Shown piece by piece: positions 56,828 to 64,000 of a DNA stretch of 64,000 bases (the stretch's first letter is position 1; each line of letters opens with the position of its first letter). Source of the DNA: GCA-2683825 sp965662355 (GTDB taxonomy: Bacteria > Planctomycetota > UBA1135 > GCA-002686595); the NCBI GenBank assembly GCA_965662355.1, contig CBFIHP010000026.1:1-64000 (forward strand), written 5' to 3'. Below the pieces are notes generated by a model. The model had not been told where the DNA came from, searched no databases, and worked only from the letters and a program-made list of their open reading frames with translations. The position numbers were made by a program, and so were the translations under genes.

Positions 56828-58915
56828 ATGGAAGAAACAGGTCCGCGGTCTCAAGACGTGCTGCGCCTGCAGCAAGCGATTGTCGATCGCATCGCTCGAC
56901 AGGAGAGCCTCGGCTCCATTCTCGACGACCTCTGTCGTCTCGTCGAAGGGGTTCTCCCCGGCGGCTTCTGCAGCATCTTGCGGCTCGATCCTGAGAGCGG
57001 AGAGCTGTTCGTGCGTGCTGCTCCCAGCTTGTCGCAGGACCTCAAGGCCGAGCTGGACCGCCTCGTTCCAAGCGCCCTGACCTCCGGATGTGCTACCGCA
57101 TTTACCACGGGCGAGATGGTCATCGTCAAAGACGCCCAGGCCGCCGAACAGGGGGAAATGTGTGAAACCGCCCGGCGCTTCGGGATCCGTAGCTGCTGGT
57201 CGATCCCGATCCGTGCGGGGAAGTCCGAGATCGTCGGGACCTTTGCCCTGTCGACCCGAGTTCCGAGAGCACCGACGGCCAATGAGATTCTCCTTCTGGA
57301 AGCCGCCGCTCACCTTGGCGCGATCGCCATGGTGCACAGCGATGCCAAGGCCGAGCTGCTTCGTCAAAAGGACTTGTTTCGGGCCATCCTCGATGGGATC
57401 GAAGACCCCATCTTCGTCAAGGACAAGAACCTCCGGTACATGCTGGCCAATGCCGCTTTTGAGCGCACACCGGATCCCCTCCCGCGGAAGGAGCGGGTCG
57501 TCGAGCTGCGGCCGGCCGAGGGGGTCGTCGATTCACAAGTAGACGTCATCGGCCTCGACGATCACGATCTGTATCCCGCCGGACTGGCCGCACGCCTGCA
57601 CAAGGCCGATAGCGAGATCCTGGCTACGGGGCGAAGCCGTCACTACGAAGAGACCATTGACAACCAGCCCCGTGACAAGCGAACCTTCCTGATCCGCAAG
57701 AGCCCCTTACAAGTCAACGAGGGTAAGCCCAGCGGAATCATCGGTATCGCACGGGACATAACCGATCTGCGTAAGGCTGAAGAGGCTGTTCGCCAGAGCC
57801 AGAAGCTCGAAAGCCTGGGTGTGCTCACCGGCGGCATCGCACACGACTTCAACAACATCCTGACGGCGATTCTAGGCAACGCCGACTACGCCCTGTCGGA
57901 ACCCAAGATCGATCCTGTTGCCAAGAGCAGTCTCGAAGTGATCCGGCGTGCCGCGCGGCGTGCCGCCGAACTGACCCACCAGATGCTCGCTTACGCCGGG
58001 AAAGCGGATACGGACAAGCGCCTTGTCTACCTGCCCGAACTCCTGGAAGAAGTGCTCGAGTTGCTCCACAGCTCGATGTCCAAGCAGGCCGAGCTGACGA
58101 CGGTGATCGACGATGAACTCCCCGGTGTTTGTGCGGACGCGGCACAGATCCGCCAACTGATGATGAACCTCGTCACGAACGCCTCCGAGGCGCTCAACGG
58201 GAACCCAGGAACGGTTCGTATTGGGATGAAAGTGCTCGAGCTTCCCCTGTCCAATGCACAAAACCTCGCGCCGGGCCGCTACGTTCAGTTGTCTGTGCAG
58301 GATGACGGGCAAGGCATGGACGTCGAAACGCGCTCCAAGATCTTCGACCCCTTCTTCACGACGAAATTCAGTGGCCGCGGCCTGGGACTCGCCGCCGTCC
58401 AGGGAATCGTCCGTGGGCACCAAGGCATTATCGAGGTCGAGAGCGAGATCGACCAGGGTACGACGTTTACCATTCTCCTTCCCGGTTCCAGGGGCAAGGC
58501 GGTCAAGGGGGATCCGGAGGAACGAAGACCGAACTGGTCGGGGTGCGGAACGGTTCTGGTCGTCGAAGACGAGCTTGCGATCTTGAGCCTGGACGAGAGA
58601 GTCCTCGTCGGTGCAGGTTTCAAGGTCTTGAAGGCCGAGGACGGGAGGCACGGCCTCGAGATCTTCGAGGCAGAGCACCGGCAGGTCGATCTCGTTCTTC
58701 TCGACTGGACGACCTCCCACATGTCGGGCCGGGAGGTCGTGAACGGGATGCGTGCACTCCGACCCGACGTACGCGTGGTGCTCACCAGCGGCTATCCCGA
58801 GGCCGATACGGTCCACACCTTCGAGCCGGGTGAGATCGCCGGGTTCCTCAAGAAGCCCTACACCCCCGGCAAGCTCCTGAGCACTGTACGGGCGGCCCTG
58901 GAAGTGCACGTCTGA
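56828..58915 (+). CDS. Soluble hybrid histidine kinase (GAF-PAS-HisKA-HATPase-REC)
   Basis: 695 residues from ATG 56828. A GTG at 56738 is possible, but a weak promoter-like TTGCGG(19)TAATAT (56700-56730) ends just before it. No membrane helix. Domains: GAF (about 20-180; GGFCSILRLDPESGELFV, GIRSCWSIPIRAG), PAS (about 190-310; FRAILDGIEDPIFVKDKNLR), HisKA with GGIAHDFNNILTAILGNADY (phospho-His about 340), HATPase (NLVTNASEAL, VQDDGQGMD, GRGLGLAAV) and a receiver (about 575-690) with VEDE, phospho-Asp in VLLDW, LTSGY and KKPY. All catalytic residues are present. A cytoplasmic phosphorelay sensor, convergent with the ion channel gene 6 bp away. Confidence 0.88.
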   Translation: MEETGPRSQDVLRLQQAIVDRIARQESLGSILDDLCRLVEGVLPGGFCSILRLDPESGELFVRAAPSLSQDLKAELDRLVPSALTSGCATAFTTGEMVIVKDAQAAEQGEMCETARRFGIRSCWSIPIRAGKSEIVGTFALSTRVPRAPTANEILLLEAAAHLGAIAMVHSDAKAELLRQKDLFRAILDGIEDPIFVKDKNLRYMLANAAFERTPDPLPRKERVVELRPAEGVVDSQVDVIGLDDHDLYPAGLAARLHKADSEILATGRSRHYEETIDNQPRDKRTFLIRKSPLQVNEGKPSGIIGIARDITDLRKAEEAVRQSQKLESLGVLTGGIAHDFNNILTAILGNADYALSEPKIDPVAKSSLEVIRRAARRAAELTHQMLAYAGKADTDKRLVYLPELLEEVLELLHSSMSKQAELTTVIDDELPGVCADAAQIRQLMMNLVTNASEALNGNPGTVRIGMKVLELPLSNAQNLAPGRYVQLSVQDDGQGMDVETRSKIFDPFFTTKFSGRGLGLAAVQGIVRGHQGIIEVESEIDQGTTFTILLPGSRGKAVKGDPEERRPNWSGCGTVLVVEDELAILSLDERVLVGAGFKVLKAEDGRHGLEIFEAEHRQVDLVLLDWTTSHMSGREVVNGMRALRPDVRVVLTSGYPEADTVHTFEPGEIAGFLKKPYTPGKLLSTVRAALEVHV

Positions 58916-58921
58916 CCGAGC

Positions 58922-59944
58922 TCACCCCAGAAGGGTCCAGGCGCTCAACATTACGGTCGCTGCCGGAAACAGAATCCTGGCGAAGCCGTCGATTCGCAGT
59001 GCGAGCTCGACCCGTTCCCTACGCGCTAACGTTCCGGTAATCACAGCCTCGATGAGCGTTGCGAAAACGAGCAAGGTGGCTGCAAGAATGAACTTGTCCA
59101 TCCGGGTGAGGTAGTTGACGGCAGGGAGAGAGCCGCCAACCATGAACCGATATGCAATCAAGGTCAGCATCGAGGTCACGGAGACGCTGATTTGGGAGCC
59201 CATTTCCCGCGGATCGACCCAGAAAACGATCCAGCTCATGCAGACGATGAGGAACAGAGGTAGCAGGAACTTGAGAGCGTAGAATTCCGCGTAGCGCTCC
59301 GCGGTAAAGCTGAACACGAAGGAAGAGCGTGTCTCATCTCCGCCCAGAGGCGCATAGACGGAGGGCTCTGCCGTCCAGCTGAGAATCGACCAGTCGGGCA
59401 ACGCGAACTCTCGCGACAGCCCGGACGGCAGGTCTTCGTCCTGGACAACCTGAATGTTGCCCGAGTTGCTGTTTGCGGAGGCCAGGACGAGGGGAATGGA
59501 AAATTTCTGCGAGTCGAACGGGAAGTCATGCAGGTGAAGTTTCTGCGAGAAATTGCCCCAGACCCGCTGTCGATAGCTGACCTCACCTTCCGGTGTTACA
59601 AGAAGTCGTTCGGGAAAGGTCCGGATGGCTCTCTGCTGGTTCACGAGCTGAATGCTCGGCGCCCACGCCTCGTCCAGCCTCATCCAACGGTCTCCGGGCC
59701 CCTCGTGTTTCAGGCGCTCATCACGCCAAGAGACCATGTAGTAGAGGTTCGCGGTGAATACCTGCTTGTGGCTCGAGATCTCCTCGACGTCGAGCAAGAC
59801 CACGCGCGCCTTGAGGACAGTCGGGCCCTCCTCGATGCCAGGTCGAGAAATTTCCTGTGCACCCACGATGGAGCTGATGCCCGTGAGGACGGACAGGAAG
59901 ATCTGAAGAGCGATGGAGCGCGCTGGGAAGCGACAGGGACTCAT
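58922..59944 (-). CDS. Pentameric ligand-gated ion channel (Cys-loop receptor family, prokaryotic)
   Basis: 340 residues from ATG 59944 with a signal peptide (MSPCRFPARSIALQIFLSVL ... GAQE). The extracellular beta-sandwich (about 35-225) shows the family signatures ANLYYMVSWRDERL, WAPSIQLVNQQ and LHDFPFDSQKFSIPL; FPFDxQ is the prokaryotic Cys-loop equivalent and lacks the eukaryotic cysteines. Four membrane helices follow: M1 FLLPLFLIVCMSWIVFWVDP, M2 ISVSVTSMLTLIAYRFMVG (pore) with GSLPAVNYLTRMDKF after it, M3 ILAATLLVFATLIEAVITG, M4 RILFPAATVMLSAWTLLG. Related to ELIC/GLIC; ligand and ion selectivity cannot be read from sequence. Confidence 0.88.
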   Translation of the reverse strand: MSPCRFPARSIALQIFLSVLTGISSIVGAQEISRPGIEEGPTVLKARVVLLDVEEISSHKQVFTANLYYMVSWRDERLKHEGPGDRWMRLDEAWAPSIQLVNQQRAIRTFPERLLVTPEGEVSYRQRVWGNFSQKLHLHDFPFDSQKFSIPLVLASANSNSGNIQVVQDEDLPSGLSREFALPDWSILSWTAEPSVYAPLGGDETRSSFVFSFTAERYAEFYALKFLLPLFLIVCMSWIVFWVDPREMGSQISVSVTSMLTLIAYRFMVGGSLPAVNYLTRMDKFILAATLLVFATLIEAVITGTLARRERVELALRIDGFARILFPAATVMLSAWTLLG

Positions 59945-60142
59945 GACTACGGACCTGATTCGAGGGGCGGGCATTCGGGATTCGACCGGCCTGCTTCGAT
60001 CGGTGCGACGAGCATGCATCTCGAAGAAGCAGCATGAAGAAGGCCTGGCCTGGGCCAGAATCGTAGCGGTATGAGGCACTTCCCGCAGACTGAATTTGTT
60101 TTTGCCCAATTGGCCGCTGGAGCCTTGGTTCGATAAGCGTTG

Positions 60143-60163
60143 AGTACGGAGCCAGGCTCCGTG
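60143..60163. repeat. Repeat family A, copy 7
   Basis: agtacggagccaggctccgt g, about 200 bp upstream of the ion channel start codon. The flanking gap (59945-60184) shows nothing else. Confidence 0.8.
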
Positions 60164-60184
60164 TGCCAAGCGACAGGGCGCTGG

Positions 60185-60430
60185 CTAGGGAGCGCCAAGG
60201 GGGGGGTACTTGGGGCCGCGAAATAGCGTGTTGGCGGCCTTGCGCAAAATGCGTCGAGGCCGTCCTCCATAGACCGACCACTCCAACATCTGTGTATAGC
60301 GCAGATTCATCTGCTGGACGGCCGCAATGAGATCGTCCTGGCGCTCGAAGCCAGCTTTCACTGGGCGCCCCTTGTCCAGGACCTCTTCATAGACGTCCTC
60401 GATGAGCTTCAAGTGAGAGGCGAGGTCGCT
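60185..60430 (-). pseudogene. C-terminal fragment of an unidentified gene
   Basis: Minus-strand frame reads HLKLIEDVYEEVLDKGRPVK AGFERQDDLIAAVQQMNLRY, then WSVYGGRPRRILRKAAN, and stops. The helical, basic sequence looks like a genuine protein C-terminus but I do not recognise the family. Upstream, at about 60430-60460, the coding sense switches to a plus-strand epimerase fragment. Confidence 0.4.
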
Positions 60431-60465
60431 GTATTGGTGAGCCGCTTGCTTGCAGTTCTCCACAC

Positions 60466-60661
60466 GCCCCTCCGGCACCAGGATGCCCGGCCGGGAGACG
60501 TCCTGCGTCACTACGCCGACGTTTCCAAGGCTCGTCGGATCCTCGGCTTCGAGGCAGAGATCGGTATCGAGCAGGGCTTGAAGCGCTACGTGGACTGGTT
60601 CCGTGCCGAGGGCGTCAAGCGCAGCGGCGAACTGCACGGCGCCGATCGTCCAAACTGGTAA
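60466..60661 (+). pseudogene. C-terminal fragment of an NAD-dependent nucleotide-sugar epimerase
   Basis: RPGDVLRHYADVSKARRILG FEAEIGIEQGLKRYVDWFR is the conserved end of UDP-glucuronate/UDP-glucose 4-epimerase-like SDR proteins. The Rossmann domain with GxxGxxG and the YxxxK site are absent. It abuts the oppositely oriented fragment at 60185-60430, marking a rearrangement junction. Confidence 0.65.
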
Positions 60662-60897
60662 AAGAACTGGCGAAGTCGCCGAGGCGGCAAGCATCGCGTT
60701 GGCGAAGCTCAACGGCTAGCGGCGGTAGATTCATCGAAGACCACTTCGCCAGGCCTCGTGAGGATGAACGGGGCTGAAGACACCCCTTTGGAGGTTGACG
60801 GGCGGCACCGGGCATGGACAAACGCGTACTGACACGCTGAAAAGGAAGAATGGCCGTAGAATTACCTCCCTCCACCCGGACAAGGAGTGTGAAAGCA

Positions 60898-61324
60898 TGT
60901 TCCCTACGCTCACGCGCCTCTGCTACGCCGCCTTGGCCCTGCTCGCCTTTTCCATCAACGGACTCGCTGCGCAGACGACGATCTTTCTGGACGACGACGC
61001 ACCGGGAGATCCCCTACCCGGGGATCCGACGGTCAGTGATCCGCTCGAGGATGGTTCTCTCGCCCATCCGTTTGACGCGCTCGGCGAGGCCGTCGATGTC
61101 GCGCAGGCGGGAGACATACTCTTGCTGGAGGATGGGATCTATCGCGGCCCCGGCAACCGCGGAGTCGGACTGTCCGCAACGATCACCATTCGTTCCCGCA
61201 ACGCAAACTCGAACTGCATCATCGATTGCGAAGGGACGTCCAACGCTTCGGGATGGTCGGCAGCGGCTCCTATACGCTGAGCGGGCTTCGAATCGTCAAC
61301 GGTTCGAATTTTTCCGGAGGAGAG
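60898..61324 (+). pseudogene. N-terminal remnant of a beta-helix protein, cut at repeat D
   Basis: A good signal peptide (MFPTLTRLCYAALALLAFSI) and mature start FLDDDAPGDPLPGDPTVSDP, then a beta-helix entry (HPFDALGEAVDVAQAGDIL) and first rungs (GIYRGPGNRGVG, NCIIDCEGTSN). A frameshift near 61245 moves the continuation (SGSYTLSGLRIVNGSNFSGG) into another frame, and at 61323 the gene is replaced by repeat D. AAGGAG lies about 12 nt upstream of the ATG. The gene is truncated to about 140 codons of an expected 350 or more. Confidence 0.65.
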
Positions 61325-61362
61325 GCCTACGGGGTGTGCGGCGACAAACCTGGTTCGGTAAC
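61323..61362 (+). repeat. Repeat family D, copy 3 (left flank of small membrane gene)
   Basis: aggcctacggggtgtgcggc gacaaacctggttcggtaac, identical over 40 bp to 61724-61763. It ends 1 bp before the stop codon of the small minus-strand gene and truncates the beta-helix remnant. Confidence 0.9.
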
Positions 61363-61363
61363 G

Positions 61364-61576
61364 TCATTCACCTCCCGTCACCCTGAACAGGAAAGACGAG
61401 ATGAGCAGCAAGCGGAATGCCTGCCAGAACGTGATCGTGTTGAGGTTGAACACCTGTGGCATGGTGATATTCCAGAGCCACTGGAACAGTGCGATCAACA
61501 GCGGTATGAGAATCAAGCAAGCGAGGATGATGAGTCCTATCCCCGTGCCCCCCATGTTTTGTATCGTCGCGAGCAT
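61364..61576 (-). CDS. Small membrane protein, FWQA-motif family
   Basis: 70 residues from ATG 61576, with AGGAG 7 nt upstream. A first hydrophobic helix (TGIGLIILACLILIPLLIAL) is followed by LWNITMPQVFNLNTITFWQA and a second hydrophobic stretch FRLLLISSFLF. The LWN..MP..F.L..ITFWQA..LLL.S..LF pattern recurs in small bacterial membrane proteins of unknown function. The gene, its ribosome-binding site and about 145 bp of upstream sequence lie between two identical 40-bp direct repeats, so it may be a mobile or recombining cassette. Confidence 0.65.
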   Translation of the reverse strand: MLATIQNMGGTGIGLIILACLILIPLLIALFQWLWNITMPQVFNLNTITFWQAFRLLLISSFLFRVTGGE

Positions 61577-61723
61577 TGGTCGTCTCCTGTGAATTGTGGT
61601 TGCAGTAGCAACTGACGAGGAATGGTTGAGAGCTGGCGCCCTCATGTGAGAGACTAGTTTAGTTGATGGGGGTGCTTGGACCCGCGGCTATCTGCAGTCC
61701 CGTCATCTAGCTACAACCAGCTC

Positions 61724-61763
61724 AGGCCTACGGGGTGTGCGGCGACAAACCTGGTTCGGTAAC
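61724..61763 (+). repeat. Repeat family D, copy 4 (right flank)
   Basis: Identical 40-bp copy of 61323-61362, 401 bp apart start to start and in direct orientation. Confidence 0.9.
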
Positions 61764-61867
61764 TGAGAAAATGGGATTTGCCAAAACCATTCGGCGCTGC
61801 CGTGACGCCACTCGCGCCGGATGGGAAGAAAGAGCGAGAAAGCGCTCACCCTTCCAGTCCCGGATGT

Positions 61868-64000
61868 TCAACGCTCCTCTGACTCGTCCGTCTGATCGGG
61901 AGACTGCTCTGAAACCGATTGTGTCGAAGCAGGAGCCTCCCCCGCGAGGGTCGACGGCGGAAGCCGGAAGGCCTTGCCAGTGGCGAAGAGTCCGATGTGT
62001 GCCTGGATCTCCTGCACTAGCTGGGCATTGCCGGAGCGCCTAGCCAACTTCTCAGCCTCTCCTGCGATCGCTATGGCCTCCTCGAAGTGGCCGGTCGCTC
62101 CTTTGGCAAGGGCCAAGGTGTGGAGCACCAGCGAGTTCGACGCACCCGACAACTGGTTTGCGCGCTCAGCAAGGGCCACCGCTCGCGGGCCGTTGAAGTG
62201 CTGGTCCGATCCCGTCGTCGCCAGAAAGCGTGCCAGCCGCGCGTAAGGTTCGGGGAGACCTGGGATCAACTGAAGCGCAGCTTCATAGCGCTCAAGGGCG
62301 ACGTCATCTCGCCCGTGGTTGAAGGCCAGGTTCCCCAGGTTGAGGTAGGGACGAAAGAACTTTGGATCGATCTCGAGCGCTCTCACGAAGGATTCGTACG
62401 CTTCCTGCATTCGGCCGAGCTGATAGTAGGCGGCCCCCAGGTCGTTTTGCAGGTTCGCGTCACTTGAAAGAGAGGCGCACGCAGCTTCGAAGTGCTCGAT
62501 CGATTCCTCGACGCGGCCCATGCTCATGAAGGAGTTTGCGATGGCGCGATGGGCGAGATCCCAGCCGGGTTTGTGTTCCAGCGCCAAGAGCATGTGCTCG
62601 AGTGCTTGCTGCGGCTTGTTGCGGTCGACAAAAGTCTGGGCGAGGTTGAAGTAGGCCTCGGCATAACCGGGGCGAAGACGCAAAGCCTCACTGTACTCGC
62701 CAGCCGCGAGGTCGGGGCGCCCCTCGGCACGCTGTACGTTGCCCATGCCGACGTGGGCCGCAGCCATCTCGGGAGCGATCTCGAGCGCAAGCTCCAGGTG
62801 CTCACGCGCCCGTTGGGTTTGACCCAGCTGTTGCAGCACATCCCCGAGGTCGTAGTGCGCGCCCGCATCGGTCGGGGCCAGCTCGACTACGCGATCCAGG
62901 GAGGCCAACGCCCGCTCACGCGCACCGATCTCGACCAATGCGCGACCAAGTTGGCTGTGGAACGAGGGGGTCTCCGGGCTCGCCTCGACGAGGCGTTGCG
63001 CCATCGAGAGCCGAACCTCGGGTGCGATCGTGCCCATTTCGACGGCTTTACGCAGCTCGGTCGCTAGGTCCTTGATACCAAGGCGCTCCTTTACGTCTGC
63101 CAGGCCTTCGAGACCAGCGATTCCGCCAGGCAATTCGGCTTCCGTGCCGGCGGCATAGCCCAGCGCAGCGAGCTGCTCCAGTTCTTCGTTACTGACGGGA
63201 GCGACGTCGCTCTCGCGCACCACGAGAGCAGCTTCGATCTCGCTCAATCGTGCTTCGAGTTGCGCCAGGACGTCCTTGCGAGCTGTGGCCAGGTTCGCGA
63301 GCTCGCCGCGATCTGTAGCGCGGTTGTAGAGTTCGGGCTGCGGCGAACGGATGTACTTCCATTCCTCGGTCGTCAAGCTGCGTTGCGGACCCCAGCGGAA
63401 GGCGGTCCAAGGTAGGTCGGTTTCGGCATAGCTCTCAGCAGCGTCGCGGGTCTCACCCCGAAGTGCGGGAACGAGGCTGCGCGGGTTGCCCGGTTGGTTG
63501 AACCCGACCAACTCGAGCGCCGTGGGTTGAAAGTCCTCCAACGTGACCAATGCACGAACTCGCTGCCCCTCGTCGATCCCAGGGCCGGCCATGATCCACG
63601 GGACGTGCAGGACCTCTTCGTTGAGCAGATAGGCGTGCTCGATCTCGTGGTGATCGCCCAGTCCCTCTCCATGGTCCGCGAGGGCGACGACCACGGTGTT
63701 CTCTTCGAGGCCGTTCTCCCGTAGGTACTGGACCAGACGCCCGATCTGTGCGTCGACGAAGGCGATCTCGCCGTCGTAGGTTCCGGTCTCGGCGTTACGA
63801 TCCGTCACGTCCGCACCGTGGGGGTGCCAGGGATAGTGAGCGTCGTAGAGATGAACCCAGGCGAAGAAGGGCTGGTCCAATTCTCCGGCCTCCAGCCATG
63901 AGAGCGCCGAGCTGACGACAACGTCAGCGGGACGGTACGTCGACAGTCCCTCGTGCAGCTTCTGCTCGTAGGCCTCCGAAAGGTCATCGTCGTAGACGTC
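61868..64000 (-). CDS. Sulfatase/alkaline-phosphatase-superfamily protein with TPR tail (5' end outside window)
   Basis: 711 residues are visible; the frame is open to the window edge, so the N-terminus with the expected nucleophile (Cys/Ser-x-Pro-x-Arg) is missing. Visible sulfatase features: FFAWVHLYDAHYPWHPHG, YDGEIAFVDAQIGRLVQYL and VVVALADHGEGLGDHHEIEH (metal-binding Asp-His), then VPWIMAGPGI. From about residue 330 there are about ten TPRs (AHYDLGDVLQQLGQTQRARE, AYFNLAQTFVDRNKPQQALE, ANLQNDLGAAYYQLGRMQEA). The tail is Ser/Glu rich. Sulfatase-TPR fusions are common in planctomycetes and probably act on sulfated glycans or phospho-esters. Confidence 0.82.
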   Translation of the reverse strand, partial: DVYDDDLSEAYEQKLHEGLSTYRPADVVVSSALSWLEAGELDQPFFAWVHLYDAHYPWHPHGADVTDRNAETGTYDGEIAFVDAQIGRLVQYLRENGLEENTVVVALADHGEGLGDHHEIEHAYLLNEEVLHVPWIMAGPGIDEGQRVRALVTLEDFQPTALELVGFNQPGNPRSLVPALRGETRDAAESYAETDLPWTAFRWGPQRSLTTEEWKYIRSPQPELYNRATDRGELANLATARKDVLAQLEARLSEIEAALVVRESDVAPVSNEELEQLAALGYAAGTEAELPGGIAGLEGLADVKERLGIKDLATELRKAVEMGTIAPEVRLSMAQRLVEASPETPSFHSQLGRALVEIGARERALASLDRVVELAPTDAGAHYDLGDVLQQLGQTQRAREHLELALEIAPEMAAAHVGMGNVQRAEGRPDLAAGEYSEALRLRPGYAEAYFNLAQTFVDRNKPQQALEHMLLALEHKPGWDLAHRAIANSFMSMGRVEESIEHFEAACASLSSDANLQNDLGAAYYQLGRMQEAYESFVRALEIDPKFFRPYLNLGNLAFNHGRDDVALERYEAALQLIPGLPEPYARLARFLATTGSDQHFNGPRAVALAERANQLSGASNSLVLHTLALAKGATGHFEEAIAIAGEAEKLARRSGNAQLVQEIQAHIGLFATGKAFRLPPSTLAGEAPASTQSVSEQSPDQTDESEER

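Noticed and set aside
60185..60712. A single 175-codon minus-strand gene
   Set aside because: Its first half is the antisense of a clear epimerase fragment, so only the last 80 codons look genuine.
61323..61763. Repeat D as an integron attC site
   Set aside because: It lacks the paired RYYYAAC/GTTRRRY core sites and their spacing, and no integrase gene is in the window.

Overview
The window is high-GC bacterial DNA dominated by secreted, surface and signalling genes. The best guess at its origin is a Planctomycetota-like bacterium. The basis is the combination of many secreted FG-GAP, parallel beta-helix, kelch and fibro-slime proteins with a dockerin, Ser/Thr kinases with TPR tails beside ECF sigma factors, a sulfatase-TPR protein, a transmembrane ECF sigma factor, and almost no housekeeping genes. 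This is inference from gene families; no rRNA, tRNA or ribosomal protein gene is present to place it.

Layout. 0-5.1 kb: small outer-membrane or secreted proteins on the minus strand with dispersed repeats and a WD40 gene remnant. 5.6-14.0 kb: a plus-strand run of four genes, namely a very large secreted protein with a degenerate M64 peptidase domain, beta-helix and dockerin; a beta-helix/alpha-beta-hydrolase fusion; an unknown secreted protein; and an anti-sigma-like membrane protein. 14.1-15.4 kb: a lamin-tail-like secreted protein with a C-terminal sorting signal and a CxxC-rich membrane protein. 15.7-26.8 kb: signalling, with an ECF sigma factor fused to a membrane helix and five extracytoplasmic beta-sandwich repeats, a beta-helix protein, a Ser/Thr kinase fused to TPRs and a hydrolase-like domain lacking its nucleophile, a divergent ECF sigma factor, a PD40 propeller, and an AlgX/AlgJ-like protein. 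27.2-32.5 kb: a DUF3313 lipoprotein, RND adaptor and RND pump. 33-42.2 kb: a periplasmic redox region with an SCO1/cytochrome c fusion, a multicopper oxidase, a lipoprotein beta-carbonic anhydrase and a di-heme peroxidase. 42.4-56 kb: secreted fibro-slime, kelch and FG-GAP proteins. 56.7-60 kb: a soluble hybrid histidine kinase convergent with a pentameric ligand-gated ion channel. 60-64 kb: gene fragments, a small membrane protein between two 40-bp identical direct repeats, and the C-terminal part of a sulfatase-TPR protein that runs off the window.

Between the genes lie at least five dispersed repeat families: (A) a REP-like palindrome with core ggagccaggctcc, seven copies; (B) a sequence resembling the end of an IS5-family element, including a 114-bp MITE-like hairpin; (C) a roughly 110-bp repeat, three copies; (D) a 32-40-bp repeat, four copies; (E) a roughly 36-bp repeat, three copies. 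They repeatedly sit at the edges of decayed genes: WD40 tails, beta-helix halves, an epimerase tail, and IS5, IS91 and rve-type transposase remnants. The intergenic regions are therefore largely scars of past insertion and deletion.

Several unrelated secreted proteins also appear to share a beta-rich module of about 110 residues, mostly at the C-terminus, which may be a common surface or export domain.
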